64,000 nucleotides of DNA from Psoroptes ovis (GCA_002943765.1 PQWQ01000014.1:372001-436000), one strand, 5' to 3'. Numbered from the stretch's first letter, positions 10,690 through 24,392 are shown. The notes: generated by a model from the letters alone, not told the origin. A program made the numbers and translations.

Positions 10690-13600
10690 ATGAAAATATT
10701 GCCAATAATATCTTGGTTTTTGTTAATCATACTACTTATAAGTAAGTATAATTATGAATTTTTTTAATCTATTTATTCAATAATTCATAAATTCATTTCA
10801 AGAAAATTTACAAATATTTTTCATCATATTTTTTAGTATAAAATATTCATGTTTCATTTCTGAAATCGGTACATTAAATTGACTAAAACAATTTGTGTTT
10901 TTTTCTGTCCAAAAATCGATCAATAATAAATCAATCTTTGATTTGTGACAAGACCGAAATATAATAAAAATTTCCATTCAATTTTTTATGGATAATTTTT
11001 GCTAAGTATTCAAAACTGTCAACTATTAAAATTTATACATGTGTATCATATACACAAAAATGTATGAATGATGATGAAGATGTTGTTCAAATGTATTTTT
11101 GTTTTTTTTGTATCTCCGATTTCGTTTTCATTTGTAATGATCAACAATGATGGATTACATTTTACATTTGTTTGTACATGAAATTTTTTTCTTCAAAAAA
11201 ATAAAAATATTACATCTGTATAACCTGAGCAAATGCTATTAAATTTTATTTCATTTTTTTCAAAGTAAAAAAAAACATTTTTCTTCCTCATTCATTTCAT
11301 TAAAAAAAAAAATAATTGAAAAATTTCATTAAAAAGTGAAATGAAATGTAAAATTATAACAAATCAATGTTGAAATATTTGCAAACGAAGAAAAATAAAA
11401 AAAAAATAAGATAAAATTTTCAAATCATTTCTGAGATCATCATCATCATAATCATACAATTGGTTTTTTTTCGCGAATTAATTTCAATGAAAAAAGAAAT
11501 ATTGATGAGAAAAATCTGTCTTATCCAAAATAATAATGAATATTGTGGATATTATGACCATTATTATTATTGATGATGATGATGATTTCGATTAAAGTTT
11601 CACGTAATATTATTTTTATATTGATTAATCTTATTTTTTCAATTACGATAAGATAAGATTGAATGTACTCTCATGAATATTCAATATATTTGATCTCTGT
11701 TGAAAAGTTGTTAAGTTGTTTGAGCAATTAATGTGAAGCAACGAAAAAAACCGAAAAGGAAGAAAAAAATTCAAATTTTTCTCGAGATGCTAAAACCTTG
11801 CGACATGATTGAAATGACATTTAACGTGCATAACGTTACAACAAAAAAAAATTCAAATTAATTTCGATGATTATCATCAATAAATCTTTGAAAAATAAAT
11901 AAATACAAAATTGAATTATAAGTTGATTTGAATCAATCTCAAATTTGTTCCTTATTCGATAATTTCATTTGATTAGTTTTTTTTTCGCTTGAGAAAAATA
12001 TTTCAAATGAATCAACAAGAAGACAAACATCAAGGTCATAAGCAAATTTTTTGATAATCGGATCATCATCATCGCTATTATCACGATTCAAAACGTTCAA
12101 ATCTTTGAATAACTTTTGTCACAATTATCAAATATTTATCCTGAAATGAAATCATAACTTTATAATTTCATCTTGAAAACATTAAATTGAAATTCAATTC
12201 GTTCCACTCATTTTCTGTTATAATCAAAACAATCAAATCGATCGATTGATTTCGATTGAAATTGAATTTTCGGAGAAAATCGATGAAAAGTTCATTGTCA
12301 AATTCTGAAAATTTGATTTCCATGAGAAAATGGAAATTTTCGAAATTCATTCTATTCTCGTTTCGTTGAAGGAGAAAATATTTCAAATCAAAATTGAAAA
12401 ATTTTCAAATCATATAACATTTGTTGAGTGCTTCAATATTCGAGAAGTTTAAAGGTCCAACGAACCATCATCATTCTCATTGCTATATCAATCTAAATCA
12501 CGAAATTCGCTTTCACACGAATTCAATTCACCGTTGAATTCGTTGTTTTTTTCTTTAAATTCAAATTTCAAATTTGAAAATTTTCTAATCAACAATACGG
12601 CTTCATTGAAATTTCAATAATGTTTCAATGATTATTGAAATTCAACAAAGGCTAAACTTTGTTTTTTTGACTTCACATTTTTGTGTTTGTCTTAGAACTT
12701 TCATTTTTTTCAACTCATTGTTCATAGAATTTTCATTTATTAAAAATGAATGAAAGCCGAAAAAATTTTTATTCATTTCTTTCTTTGATTTCATTTTGCT
12801 GCTTTCAATTTCATTGTCAAGATCTAATTGCAATGAATCTTTTCAAATCGATTGAATAGTGGAAATTGAATGAAAGGAGAACAAAAAAAAAATTTAAAAA
12901 TTTTAATTGTTATTTTCCTCAAATCAAAGAAATTTTTGAGCTTCGAGATTATAGATTATTTTAAAATTTTTCACTGAAATAGGTGAAATTTTTCAACTTT
13001 TTTTTTGAAAATTCATTTTTCATCAAAGAAAGTGAAAATCAGTGAATCGTTTAACATGATAGAAGATAAATGAATGAAAATATTTGGGGAAAAATCAAAA
13101 ATAAAATAAAATCAGAACACACATTTATAATACAATTATTCAATTGAATTTTTTCCCTTTTTTTCTTTGGAAAGGATGAGTTTAGTCAATAATACAGTTA
13201 ATGAATGCAAGCAAATATATTTTGTTAATTTTTTTTCAATGTCATTTGTGGTATACACAGTCATTTCATACTGTTTAGCCATTATTATGGACTGAATTTT
13301 GAAATGATTTAAATTGTTTTTGATCGTTTTTTTTTCTTTGAACAAAATTTCCCCAGAAAAAATGAATTTTTAATTATTATTTTTTTGAATTATTTCAATG
13401 AAATTAAAACATTTCGTGCATCAAACATTTCGTTGTTGATGAGTAAGGATTCATGATAATCCGGATTTTTTTCTTGTTATTTGATTCTCGATTTTTATGA
13501 TTTTCAATACAATTTCAATGAATTTTGATTCAATTCAAATTTTTCTCTCGTTTTTTCTACACATAAATATTAGCAATGTAACAGGATCTTTGCCTGATGA

Positions 13601-16600
13601 AACATGATGTAAAATGATTGTATTCAAAGCTATATTGATTCACTTAAATTGTTTGAAAATTTGAATTTTAAATTTATTTTTTTCTTGAATTTAAAACAAA
13701 AAAAATTGAATTACTGTTAATATATGTGAATTTTAAACAATCCAAAATGTACATATTTTAAATTTTGAATCTTTAATAAGGTTTTAAAAGCAAAAAAAAA
13801 TTCAACGAAAAATATTTTTCGAAATGTTTAAGATCCATTTAATTTGATTATAGTAATGTTATTGTATTAGTTTTTCGTATGAATCAAATGAAATGGAATA
13901 GAAATTTGAAAAAAATGATAACTTCAAAAAATTTTTCGAACAATCAGATATTGAAAAATAGAAGTGAACAGAAATACATAAATATAAATATTAAAAAACA
14001 ATCAAATTGTGTATTTGAAATAGCTGATTTAAATGGCATTTGGTATATGTGTGTAATTTTCAAATATAAAAATATGAAATATTGAAAATAGAAAATGTCC
14101 TAGAAAATGAACTAAATTTTGAAAAAATAAAAATATTCCATAAAAAATAAATCACCATAATAAATCAATTAATTTCTGTTTCTGTTCGAATAAATTCGAT
14201 TCAATTGTTTAAAATTATGATTATGTAATCAAACACTTTTTATTTTCTTTTTGGAAAATTATTGACAAGAAAACTAAAAATTTAAAGATTTTGTAAAGAA
14301 GATAATCGATGCTTCATTTTTTTTAGAATTTTTTTCGCAATCGTAATAATTTTCCCAAAATGAAAATTTTTTTTCATTTCATCTTTTCAATTCTTATCAC
14401 AAGAAAATTATTTTCTTATGGAAAAAATGAAACAGATGTCTCATAAAGAAGATGCACGCACACGCACATATTTTTTTTCAAAGGTCAAATATGGAAATTT
14501 CGAAAAATAAGAATTGAATTAATTTTATCTCAATTTAGAAATCAATTATTATCTTTTTTTTCGTTTGAAAATTTCTTAATTTTCCTTTGTTATTGTTTCT
14601 ATTATTGAATAGATTCAATTGATTGTCGTCGACAACAACAATTACAATCTCAGCTGCAAAACAAACGAAATTCATTGAATACTGAAAGATTTTCAGATGA
14701 TTCTGTCGATTATTATGATGGAAGCAACACTAGAAATAATAATGTGAATGATGAAAATTTATCTGAAGAAATTGATGAAGAATTTGATGATTTTGTTTGT
14801 CCAGAAAAATTTGGCTATTATCCTGATGTTAAAAATTGCTCAAAATATCATCAATGTGATCACGGAAAATCACGTTTAAAATCATGCGATGATGGTTTAG
14901 TTTTTAGTACCATATTGAAAACATGTGATTGGCCATATAATGTCAATTGTAATCAAGCCAATGGTGATAGAGGTTTGCCATTTATTCGAAAATTGTACAA
15001 TTTTTTAATTCTTTTTCTTTCTTTTTTCATTTGCTTTTTCGTTTTTTTCTTAATTCATGAATCAGGTGACTATTTAGGCAAACATTTACGTTTAAGGAAT
15101 GGAGAGTTATTAGATGACAATTTAGATCCATCCAACACTAATCGCCGACAGCCAGTATTGATGGATGAAGCAGATGATAGTTATTGGCTTGGAAGACCAA
15201 ATACGGATTTATTAGCATTTTTAAATGATGATAACCTTAATAATGATTATAATAATGGCCCAGAAGAATTCAATGATTTCGATATACCACGTAGACCTGT
15301 TGTTGTTAAACCACAAACTACATCTTCATCGCCTAGATCTAATAACAATGTAGATGATGATAATAATAACAATAAAAATAATAGAAGACAACATTCAACC
15401 AATGCTAACAATAAAAATGATGACAATGAGCCATGGTTTCAGAATTTCAATTATAATCAACGTCGACCAGCCACATTATCGGCAAATCAACGTGGAAATA
15501 ATCAAAGACATCATAGTTCAGCACCTAATCAGCATCATAGACATCATACAACAACAACAACAACCACTACCACAACAAGTCCTCCAACAATATTACCACG
15601 CAAAGCGTTACGTGTTGGTGATAATTTTAATAATGATGATTATCTATACACTGATGATGGTGAATTACATCATCAGCCTAATCATAATGATTTGGGTTAT
15701 GATTATCGAAGAAAATCTAATAAAAATGATCGTGACAGTTATCGAATCGTCTCATTCAATCATCATCAGCATCAACAACAGAATCCAACGACATTCGCAC
15801 CAACGACCACAACTCCGACACCAACAATCACTACAACCCGGTCACAACCAGTTTGGTTTCAACAAACAACACCAACACCGATACCATCAATCGAAACTAC
15901 GATCAATTCAGCAGCACGAATTGGATCACGGCCTAGACATCTTGGAACATCATTTAGACGTAAAGTTCTTCGCAAAAAAATAGTTTCACAAACAGCGGCA
16001 ACAACTCCAAGACCAACGACGCCAGCACAAGTGTTTGGAAACTTTTACAATAATGATAACAACAACAACAAAAATAATAATGATCCATGGAAATCATTCC
16101 GCTATGAAACAGTGAATCGTCAACCAGTCACTCCTATTCCACCGACAGTTGGTCCAAAACATCTTAGCACAATTCGACGTGGAATACCAGCTGTGCAAGA
16201 TCCTAAACAGCGGCCACGTTTTGAGCGAAAACCAGTATTACGCGATGAAAGTGAAGACGCTAATGAACGTATAAATGATGATGATTATGAAATCAACAAT
16301 AACAATAATGAAGATGATATCGCCGTCAGAAATTTAATTTATAACAATAAACAACAAGAAATTGTTCGAAAAAATTCAACAATATCACCATTAAGTCATC
16401 ATAATGATGATAATCTTTTATTGCTTCCTAAAAATACTGTTAAAGATGTCTCAAATAATATCGGTGTACGATTCAGAACAGTCAATCAAAAGCCTTCAAT
16501 AATCAATCAACCGATAACGCCAAAAACAATCACAACAACGGCAATATCGACCACGACCCATCGAAATCGTAATAATAACAATAATAATCGAAACAAAGAG

Positions 16601-19600
16601 TTGAACAATGTGTTTGATGCTGGTTTTCGGCATGCGATTTCACCACCAACATCAACAATAAATCATTCATCATTACGGCATCAACCACCGCCACCACCTT
16701 CATCTGATATCGAATATGAAGATATTGAAAATGAAGATGAAGATGAAGATTTCGACATTGATGATAATAATACAAATGATAATGATGATAATAATAATAA
16801 TGATAGATCATTATTATTAAATAATCAATCATTGAATAATAATAATAACAAAGAAATTGTTGTCCGTTACGATGATGATACTGATGATAATGATAACAAC
16901 AATAATAATAACAATCAATTTCAACATCATCCATCAGTCACATCAAGACGACAACAATTCAATCAACATGCACCGCCAAATCGATTTGCAATCAACAATT
17001 CAACTAACAATCGCTTTGTAAACAATGTTAATGCTGATCCATATAATCATTTTCCACGATCATCACCATCATTGAATAGTTCAGGTAAGTTGTAATTGAT
17101 TTTATTTTTCTCTTGAATCGTTCAGGTTGCTTGCTTTTTTTGTACTTCTATTTTTGTTGTTGTTTTTTTTTTGTGTGTATAACGAAATACAAATTCTATC
17201 TAAATATTTAAAAATAAAACCCACACATCCGTACACATGAACCAATACACACGCGAACATTATTTGCCAATTAACACGCACACACACCAAAACATCTCTC
17301 AACGACGATAATATCTAATGCACACCATGTCGATAATATTTACCTATCTATGTGCACCAAATCATTTTTTTTTCTCGAATCTCTTCTTCACAACATTAGC
17401 GTTGTCCCCCCCGACTTCTATTCTGACACTTTTGAAAACTTTTTCTCATAAATGAATTTGCATATGAATATGTGAAAATGATTTCAATTGGATTGTGCAA
17501 AATTTTGCAAAAATAGATAGATTTTAAATTTTAAAATTTTAAAAAACAACAACAATATTAAATGATGCATCGAATTTTGTATTGAAAATAAAAATTGAAA
17601 TTGTTTTAATTTTTAATTTCAAATAATTGGCAAAATTTTCGGTCGGTGATCCAGTCGGTGGTGGTGGTGGCGGCAGCGATGGTATTAGATATGGTATGAA
17701 AATCTCTAACAATGCCGTGACAACAGTTACAACAGATATTGGAATGTTATCATTCACTACTGACACATCGCCGACAATGATGACAACTACTGTGAAACCA
17801 ATGACGACTACAATGAAACCAACGACAACAACAACAACGACGACTACGACAACGACAATTTCACAATTTTCATTTATTAAAAATGAACCGAATTTATTGG
17901 GAAAATCATTGAATCGTAATAATAAAAATAATACAAAAATAGATAAGAAAATCAAGAAAAAAGTTTCACCAGAAAAAAATCAATCATCTATCAAAGATGA
18001 TACGAAAAAGGGTGAAAATTCTGTTTCAATAAATAATATGAAATCATTGAATGATGATGATAAAAATTTGAAAAAAAATTCAACAAAATTAGCTTCGAAA
18101 CAAATTATTAAATTAACAATGACAAGTAGTAATGACAATGATAATAATAAGAAACAAGTAAAGAAAAAATCAAATAAAAAAACTAAACTGAAGGCAATGG
18201 CAACCAAGCCATCGACCACACGCAAAACAACACCGATGATCACCATGAAAATGACAACACCAAAACCGACGACAACTACGACAACAATGAAACCGAAAAT
18301 ATTGAAAGAAAAAGTGGATAAAACAATGAAAAAAAATTTGAAAAAATCGAAAATGATCAACAATAAAATTAAAGCCAACATTGATATGAAAAAGGACGAT
18401 AAATCATTTATTAAGAATACAGTCAATGAAAATGATCCAAGACCAGTTGCAAGATTTTTTTTCGGTTCAAATCAAGGCAAAAAACGATTTCAAATCAATG
18501 TACCGGATAAAGAATGGCGCACGTTTGATGTTGCAAGATCTATACCGCAACCTACGGTGGTACCCGTAGGAAAAGCATCTTATTTATCACCATCTCATCG
18601 AATAAAATTATTACCAATCGGACAGCCAAGACAATCGCATAGAATATTGACATTTGTTCCAAAATATCAGTAGTGATGTATTAGTCTATTATTATTAGTC
18701 TTTATTTTTTTGAAATCATAATTGATGAATTTCTTTTCCATAGAAATAATTGATTTTAGTCTCACTTCACCATATTTATCTCAACGAGCTTAGCATAATT
18801 TTAGAATACTCACACACAATTATTATCACACAGACACACATAATCACATGGGAGAAAGGGTGGTAATGGGAGCAAATTTGCAAATTTTTTATCTGAAAGA
18901 GACTTTTGATTTTATTTTCAAATGGCAAATTGCAACAGAATCACATTGTTTCAAGTTTTTTTTTCTATTCGAAATTATTGTCAAACGCTCATTATTATTT
19001 AAATTATTTATGATTTTTTGATTAATAAAAGATGAAAAAAATTCGATTAATTATTTAATTTATTCAATAATTTATTAATTTTAAATATTTCATGGTGAAA
19101 TTTCAAAAGAAAGAAAAAATTGATCGAAAAAACCAAACAAAAAAAACCCTTTTTTTTTCTTATAATTTTTCCAATACTTTTCCACATAGATTTCAATGAA
19201 GATTGATTTCTTCATCTTCTTCTTCTTCAGCCAAAAAACAAAGCGTTGAAATCGATATGAATTTTTAATTTTCCATAATTTTCCAACATATTTTCCACCG
19301 ATCACCCAAAAAAATGTGTATATCACCCGCCATCTTTATTTTATATTCAATCATATTTTTTTCCGAAAATTTCGCTTATTTATTCGTTGATTTTTCTACT
19401 GATCTACTACTGATTTCGCCAAAGAAAAAAAATTTCACCCCTTTATTTCGCCATTTACTTAATTTTCACATTTTTGATTGTTCATCTGCAAGATACATGA
19501 ACACAATACACACACATATGCACACAGATAGTTATGATTTTTTCCATTTTTTTTTTTTTTTGAATTATGATCAAAAATTAACCCAAAAATTTTTATTTTT

Positions 19601-22166
19601 TTTCACAATTTTTTTATTTTCAGCAATTTTGTCATAGAATACTTATGATGAAACACAAACCCTCACAATACAATCAATTGCATCAAGTGCACACACACCC
19701 ACATACACACGTCCACACCGACACAAACACACACCGAAGACCCCTTTTGAAATGACATGGAAAAGCTTATTTAAAATGATATGATGCTACTTATTAATAT
19801 TTATTTATTTATTTATTTTTTTGATTATCAATTTCGATTGATTTTCATTCAATTTATATTTATTTATTTATTTATTTTTGTTTCAATTAATATTTTTTTT
19901 TTGTTTCGTACTAACCAAATGCAAATTTTTTGTTTTTATTCTCATTTCCTACCCCTTTGTTTTCACGACTTTTATTTTTCTTTGAAAAATTTTCAAAATC
20001 ACATTTTTTTTATTGCAATCAATTCACAAATATTAAAAAAAATCACAAAATACATGAATTTTTTGATGAATAAATAAATGAATGAACGAAAAAATAAATT
20101 TATTTTTTTTTCACTTGTTTCAAATAAAAATTATAATTATAAATAATAATGATAATAATGATCACAAATAACATGAACACACAAAATGCAAAATATCTGA
20201 AATTTTGTATGAAAAATATCCAAATTCAATTAGCCATTAGTTTTGTGGACATAGCTGATATTGATAATAATAATGATCAATTAAACAATCCATTGCATTT
20301 ATCGAATCAATTTTTATCATCATTACCATTAACAACAACATCATCAAAACAAAAACATCGAAACAATCAATTATTACATCTAAATAATAATAATAATCGA
20401 AAACAACAAAAGCCAATAATTACAAATCCATTACCATTTGTTACGATTGTTGGTCCATTAAAAAATTCAAACAAAACAAACAACATCATCAATAATAATT
20501 TTAATAATAATCGATCATCATTGTTCAATAATAATAATAATAATAATGTCTGGCCACCATTATCATTTAATAATAATAATAATAATCATGATAATGATTA
20601 TGTTTATGATTCGAATAGTAATGATGATTTTATAGATACAATAACATTGGATAAATTTTTGAAAATGAATAAAAGAGTTAAACATAAATCACAACCGAAA
20701 CCATTGACACCGCCGATAATTTTGACAAATACAAATCAATCAAAGCTGATAAAATTGAAAAATAAAAAATCATCAAAAAAAGCGCCAAAAAATTTGCGAT
20801 CATTCAATCGTAAATTATTAAATTCAAGTGATCATTATCGTGCCAAACGTTGTTTACCGGAACGTTGTCAGCCACCTGATTGTCGTTGCGGTGGTCTCGA
20901 TATTCCAGGTATGATTGATTCATTTATTTCATTTTTTACCACTTTTCTACTTTTGATGACTAAACGATTTTCACATTTGCAAATTATCGTATTTTTTAGG
21001 CGGCTTCAAACCACGCGATATACCACAAATGGTTTTACTGACATTTGATGATTCAGTCAATGATTTAAATATACAAATTTATCGACGTTTATTCGAGGAA
21101 GGACGAACAAATCCAAATGGCTGCCCGATAGCAGCCACATTTTATGTTTCACATGAATGGACTGATTATTCACAAGTACAAAATTTATATGCTAAAGGAC
21201 ATGAAATCGCTTCGCATTCAGTTAGGTAAGTGATCGAAATAAATTGATTTTCCTATCAATAAAATTGATAAAATCAAAATTTCTATGAATAAATCGTCAC
21301 ATCATTTATTATAGCCATAGTTTTGGTGAAAAATTTTCCAAAGATCGTTGGTTAGATGAGATATTAGGACAAAAAGAATTATTACATTTGTATGGCGGTG
21401 TTGATTATGATGAAATACGCGGTATGAGAGCACCGTTTTTGCAGACTGGTGGTGATACGATGTTTGAAATGTTGTATCAAGCAAATTTTTCATATGATTC
21501 ATCATTACCTGTTTATGATATTGAGCCACCATATTGGCCATATACATTAGATTATGCAATTAATCATGATTGTATGATTGAACCATGTCCAAGTAAATCC
21601 TACAAAGGTATTATTTTGAAATATTTTTTCTCCTGGACTATCTAATTTTAAACTTTTTTTTCAAATTAAAATGTCGAATAAATATAGGATTTTGGGAAGT
21701 CGGTATGGTCATGTGGGAAGATTTACGCGGCGGCCGTTGCTCGATGGCCGATGGTTGTTTCAATCCACCAGATGAAGATGGTGTTTATGAAATGGTCAAG
21801 AAAAATTTTCTCCGTCACTATACCACGAATCGCGCACCATTCGGAATGTTTTTCCATTCAAGATGGTTTCTAACTGAACATAATATGAATGGTTTTATCA
21901 GGTTTTTAGATGAAATGTTACAATTAGATGACATTTATCTAGTAACTAATTGGCAAATGATACAATGGATGCGTAATCCAACACCATTATCATATATAAA
22001 ACAATTCAAACCATTCGGTTGTGATTACATTAAAAATCGTCCTCCATTATGTAAATCACCGCATACATGTAAAGCCCGGTTCCGTGGTGAAGTTCGTACA
22101 TTGAAAACATGTCAGCAATGTCCTTCAACTTATCCATGGACCGGTAATAACGGTATCGGTGCTTAG
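10690..22166 (+). CDS. Cda5: secreted chitin deacetylase, CBM14 + long linker + CE4 (CDA5 type)
   Basis: Proposed exons: 10690-10741, 14613-14972, 15066-17084, 20255-20908, 21000-21225, 21315-21607 and 21688-22166, joined length 4083 bases (1360 aa). The product would be exported and deacetylate chitin to chitosan in cuticle or extracellular matrix. Residues 1-17 form a signal peptide (MKILPIISWFLLIILLI). Residues 80-130 are a peritrophin-A/CBM14 chitin-binding domain with its six cysteines. A linker of several hundred Asn/Thr/Pro/Asp-rich residues without cysteines follows. The CE4 domain shows LLTFDD, HSVSH, RAPF and a C-terminal APFGMFFHSRWF. There is no LDLa domain. In insects CBM14 plus a long linker plus CE4 without LDLa is group IV (CDA5). 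The start at 10690 is preferred because it opens the signal peptide; the frame is open back to 10495. The weakest join is 17084 to 20255. If it is wrong, the CBM14 and CE4 parts could be separate genes, but the CE4 part lacks a signal peptide of its own. Confidence 0.75.
10742..14612 (+). other. intron 1 of the chitin deacetylase gene
   Basis: A 3.9-kb intron bounded by ATAA|GTAAGT and GAATAG|ATTC. It separates the signal-peptide exon from the CBM14 exon, and joining A|AT keeps the frame. It contains only AT-rich DNA with short open frames (for example 13879-14085 and antisense 12168-12386, 12642-12833) that look accidental. No mobile element was recognised. Confidence 0.6.
14973..15065 (+). 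other. in-frame 93-bp intron after the CBM14 domain
   Basis: Donor AGAG|GTTTGC, acceptor GAATCAG|GTGAC. The intron is 31 codons long with no stop, so the frame is open through it. Read through, it encodes a hydrophobic segment (FLILFLSFFICFFVFFLI) typical of T-rich introns. Splicing joins G|GT to give ...NGDRGDYLGKHL. I treat it as an intron because the hydrophobic run breaks an otherwise hydrophilic linker directly after the CBM14 domain. Confidence 0.65.
17655..18673 (+). CDS. probable alternative terminal exon of the chitin deacetylase gene
   Basis: An open frame of about 339 codons ends at TAG (18671-18673). It begins with Gly repeats, has a Thr-rich stretch with MKPT-like repeats, then Lys/Asn-rich sequence. 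It ends with about 75 residues of ordinary complexity (from DPRPVARFFFGSNQGKKRF to LTFVPKYQ). An acceptor GATCCAG|TC in phase with the donor at 17084 (G|TC = Val) would give a 1149-aa chitin-binding protein without the CE4 domain; its joined length of 3450 is a multiple of three. The acceptor has a weak pyrimidine tract, and no conventional start exists in the exon itself. Alternatives are an internal exon of the full-length protein using the weak donor ATCA|GTAGTG, or a separate gene. The basic, Thr-rich composition fits a secreted matrix-type protein, which is inference. Confidence 0.55.
18674..20254. other. intron or intergenic stretch before the CE4 exons
   Basis: AT-rich DNA with CA-rich patches (about 18813-18840 and 19685-19735) and ATTT repeats (about 19795-19875). 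The open frames at 19314-19637 and 19781-20077 are Phe/Ile-rich low complexity. Within 20149-20254 the CE4 frame stays open to an ATG at 20149, but that would give no signal peptide, so the acceptor CATAG|CT at 20255 is preferred. A phase-2 acceptor CATTAG|T at 20241 is a second possibility. Confidence 0.5.
20255..22166 (+). CDS. Cda5: CE4 polysaccharide deacetylase catalytic exons
   Basis: Four exons (20255-20908, 21000-21225, 21315-21607, 21688-22166) joined by GT-AG introns of 80-91 bp in phases 1, 2 and 1. The first encodes an Asn-rich linker, a basic patch, and the RCLPERCQPPDCRCGG cysteine cluster that precedes the catalytic domain. TFDD supplies the catalytic and metal Asp pair; HSVSH, completed across the second intron, supplies the metal His pair. 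RAPF is motif 3; GFWEVGMVMWEDLRGGRCSM and the H of GMFFHSRWF correspond to the distal motifs. The tail has several cysteines typical of arthropod CDAs. All key residues are present, so the enzyme looks active. Confidence 0.9.
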
Positions 22167-23485
22167 GTTTTTTTAATTTGAAATTTTTTTAAAACTTTTG
22201 TTAAACAAATTCAATTTTTTTTAGTAACAAAATATTTTTTTAAATTGATTTTTTATGATGAAAAAAAATTCATTCATTTCAATCACCAAATTTTTCAAAA
22301 GTGTGATTTTGTTTTTTCAAATAAACACAAGTCAACATGATAATTCAATGCTATTTTTCCATGAAAAAATTATTTGAATTCAATCACTTTTTTTACAATC
22401 GGCATATCGAGCATTCTTTTTTTTCAAATATTCAAACATGACACTTACAGTGTTTTAGATTAATCATCATAGAACAAAAATTGATAATATTCATTCCATT
22501 TATTTTAAATCTTTTTTCAAAGCTTTGTTTCAAACAATTTTCGCAACCAAAATGTCTGTGATTTTCAATTGTATCACCAAAAAAAAAACATGAAAAACAA
22601 ATATGAAAACGACATATATTTTTGTTTTCCAATTAACAAAGTTGGCACCGGCATTAAACAATCACAAATTTGAGATCAATGATCATTTCCTTCTCACAAG
22701 AATAATTTTTTTTTTTACCATGATTTTCTATGTATGATTACATATGCTTAATTCAACAATTATTATTATGATTTTCAATTATACAATGCTTTAATTTTCA
22801 AATGTTATTGTTATTTTTGATTATTGTTATTATTATTATTATTTTTCAATTTTCAATTCTCAAGTTTAATTCATCAATTTTCAAGTATTTTATTTTTTGT
22901 GTAAATTGTTCTAAAAAAAAATTTCTTTTTGCTTTATTAATTCATTTGTTCGTTCAATATTTCGATATATTAAACAAACCACCAATCAAACAAACACAGA
23001 CACACTCACAGACAAAAAACACAATTAATCTTATCAAATATTAGTCTGTACCATTTTCTCAGATAAGAATTTACCATTTTTTTCTTCGATTTTTTTCTAT
23101 TGAAAATAAGAGAATTTATCGATTGATTTTCTTTCTTTTCAAGTTTCAACAATGTATTTGAATTTTTATGCTTTTTTCTGAACCAATTTCGTTTTATTTC
23201 TTTGCAAATGTAATTAAAAATTCAACTAATTTCCATTTCATATAAAAATTGTTTTGGCAATACAATTTGATTGTTTCATTTGATTCGTTGGTTTTTGTGT
23301 GTTTTTTTTTGATACGTTTGAATGATTATTGAATATTGTTGTTGAACTTATAAGAGATTGATCGATCGATATCGAGTGGTTTCAAAAAGAAGAAATTAAG
23401 TAGAAAAAATAATACATAGAATAATAACGTATAAAATACATTTATTATTTGATTATAAAAAATTGAAATTATTATCAAAATAAAA
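22167..23485. other. intergenic stretch, chitin deacetylase to DUSP
   Basis: AT-rich, with no supported gene. Short frames such as 22802-23044 and antisense 22432-22632 are low complexity. No mobile element or RNA gene was recognised. Confidence 0.5.
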
Positions 23486-24368
23486 ATGTTAAAATCGGAT
23501 GAAAAATTTTCAACATTAATTATATCACAACAATTAACAAGAACAGATAATGGTGATGAAATTGAAAAATCTACATCAAAATTAATGGATAATAAAGGCT
23601 TAGAACGTATGCGTAATGATAAAAATTTGCCAATTGAACGTAAATTAGTATTGATGTTACCATTTTCGAATATAAATAAAATTATTGATCGCATATATTT
23701 AGGCGGTTTAGCATCATTGACAATTGAAAATTTCCTCCTTTATTCAATACGATTGGTTATAAATGCTTCACATGATTTACCATTATTGATTGAAAAAAAT
23801 ATCGAATCATATCGTGTTCCGGTTAATGATGAAATTACTGATGATTTATTGATGTATTTTGATGATGTTTCAGATAAAATTAATGATTTTTTACATAAAA
23901 ATCCTGAACATAGTGTTTTAGTTCATTGTATGGCTGGTGTAAGCCGCTCATCAACATTGGTTATTGGTAATTAAATCAGATGAATGAAAAAAAAAGAAAT
24001 TTAATCATCAATTTTCATAGAAAAATCAATTAAATTAATTACATTATGCTCATATTAATTATTATTTTTAATTTTATTGTTTTCTTTTATTATACTGTAC
24101 AGCATATTTAATCAAATATCATAAAATGACAACAAGAGATGCATTTAAATTTGTTAAAAAAAATCGTCCATTTATTCGGCCAAACATTGCATTCATTGGA
24201 CAGCTAATGGCATATGAAGAAAAATTGAATGATTTTTGTACAAGTAAAATGATAAAAATCTATTTTGAAAATGATACACAATTAGTTCGGATGCCAAGCT
24301 TTTATGAAAATGATCATCCAGAATTGTATAAATTAGAAATACGAAAACAAATTGGTTTAATAATTTGA
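23486..24368 (+). CDS. atypical dual-specificity phosphatase, DUSP14/18-like
   Basis: Two exons (23486-23966, 24103-24368) joined in phase 1 (G|CA = Ala) give 248 aa. The protein dephosphorylates phospho-Tyr and phospho-Ser/Thr substrates, and family members act on MAP-kinase pathway proteins. The signature HCMAGVSRSS carries the catalytic Cys148 and Arg154, and Asp115 in RVPVND is the likely general acid. After the P-loop come AYLIKYHKMT, then RPFIRPN and QLMAYEEKL, matching the order in DUSP14/18/21 rather than MAP-kinase phosphatases with a rhodanese domain. No such domain, membrane segment or signal peptide is present. The first 55 or so residues are polar and look family-divergent. The first ATG of the frame was taken as the start. 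The exact vertebrate counterpart cannot be fixed by eye. Confidence 0.88.
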
Positions 24369-24392
24369 ATTGACATAAAGTTTTAAATTTCA

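Noticed and set aside
15354..15983. 209-codon + frame overlapping the chitin deacetylase linker
   Set aside because: Shadow of the AAT/GAT/ACA repeats in another frame, Ile/Met/Gln-rich with no domain.
17539..17955. 138-codon antisense frame with poly-Val
   Set aside because: Complement of the ACA/ACG threonine repeats in the exon at 17655-18673.
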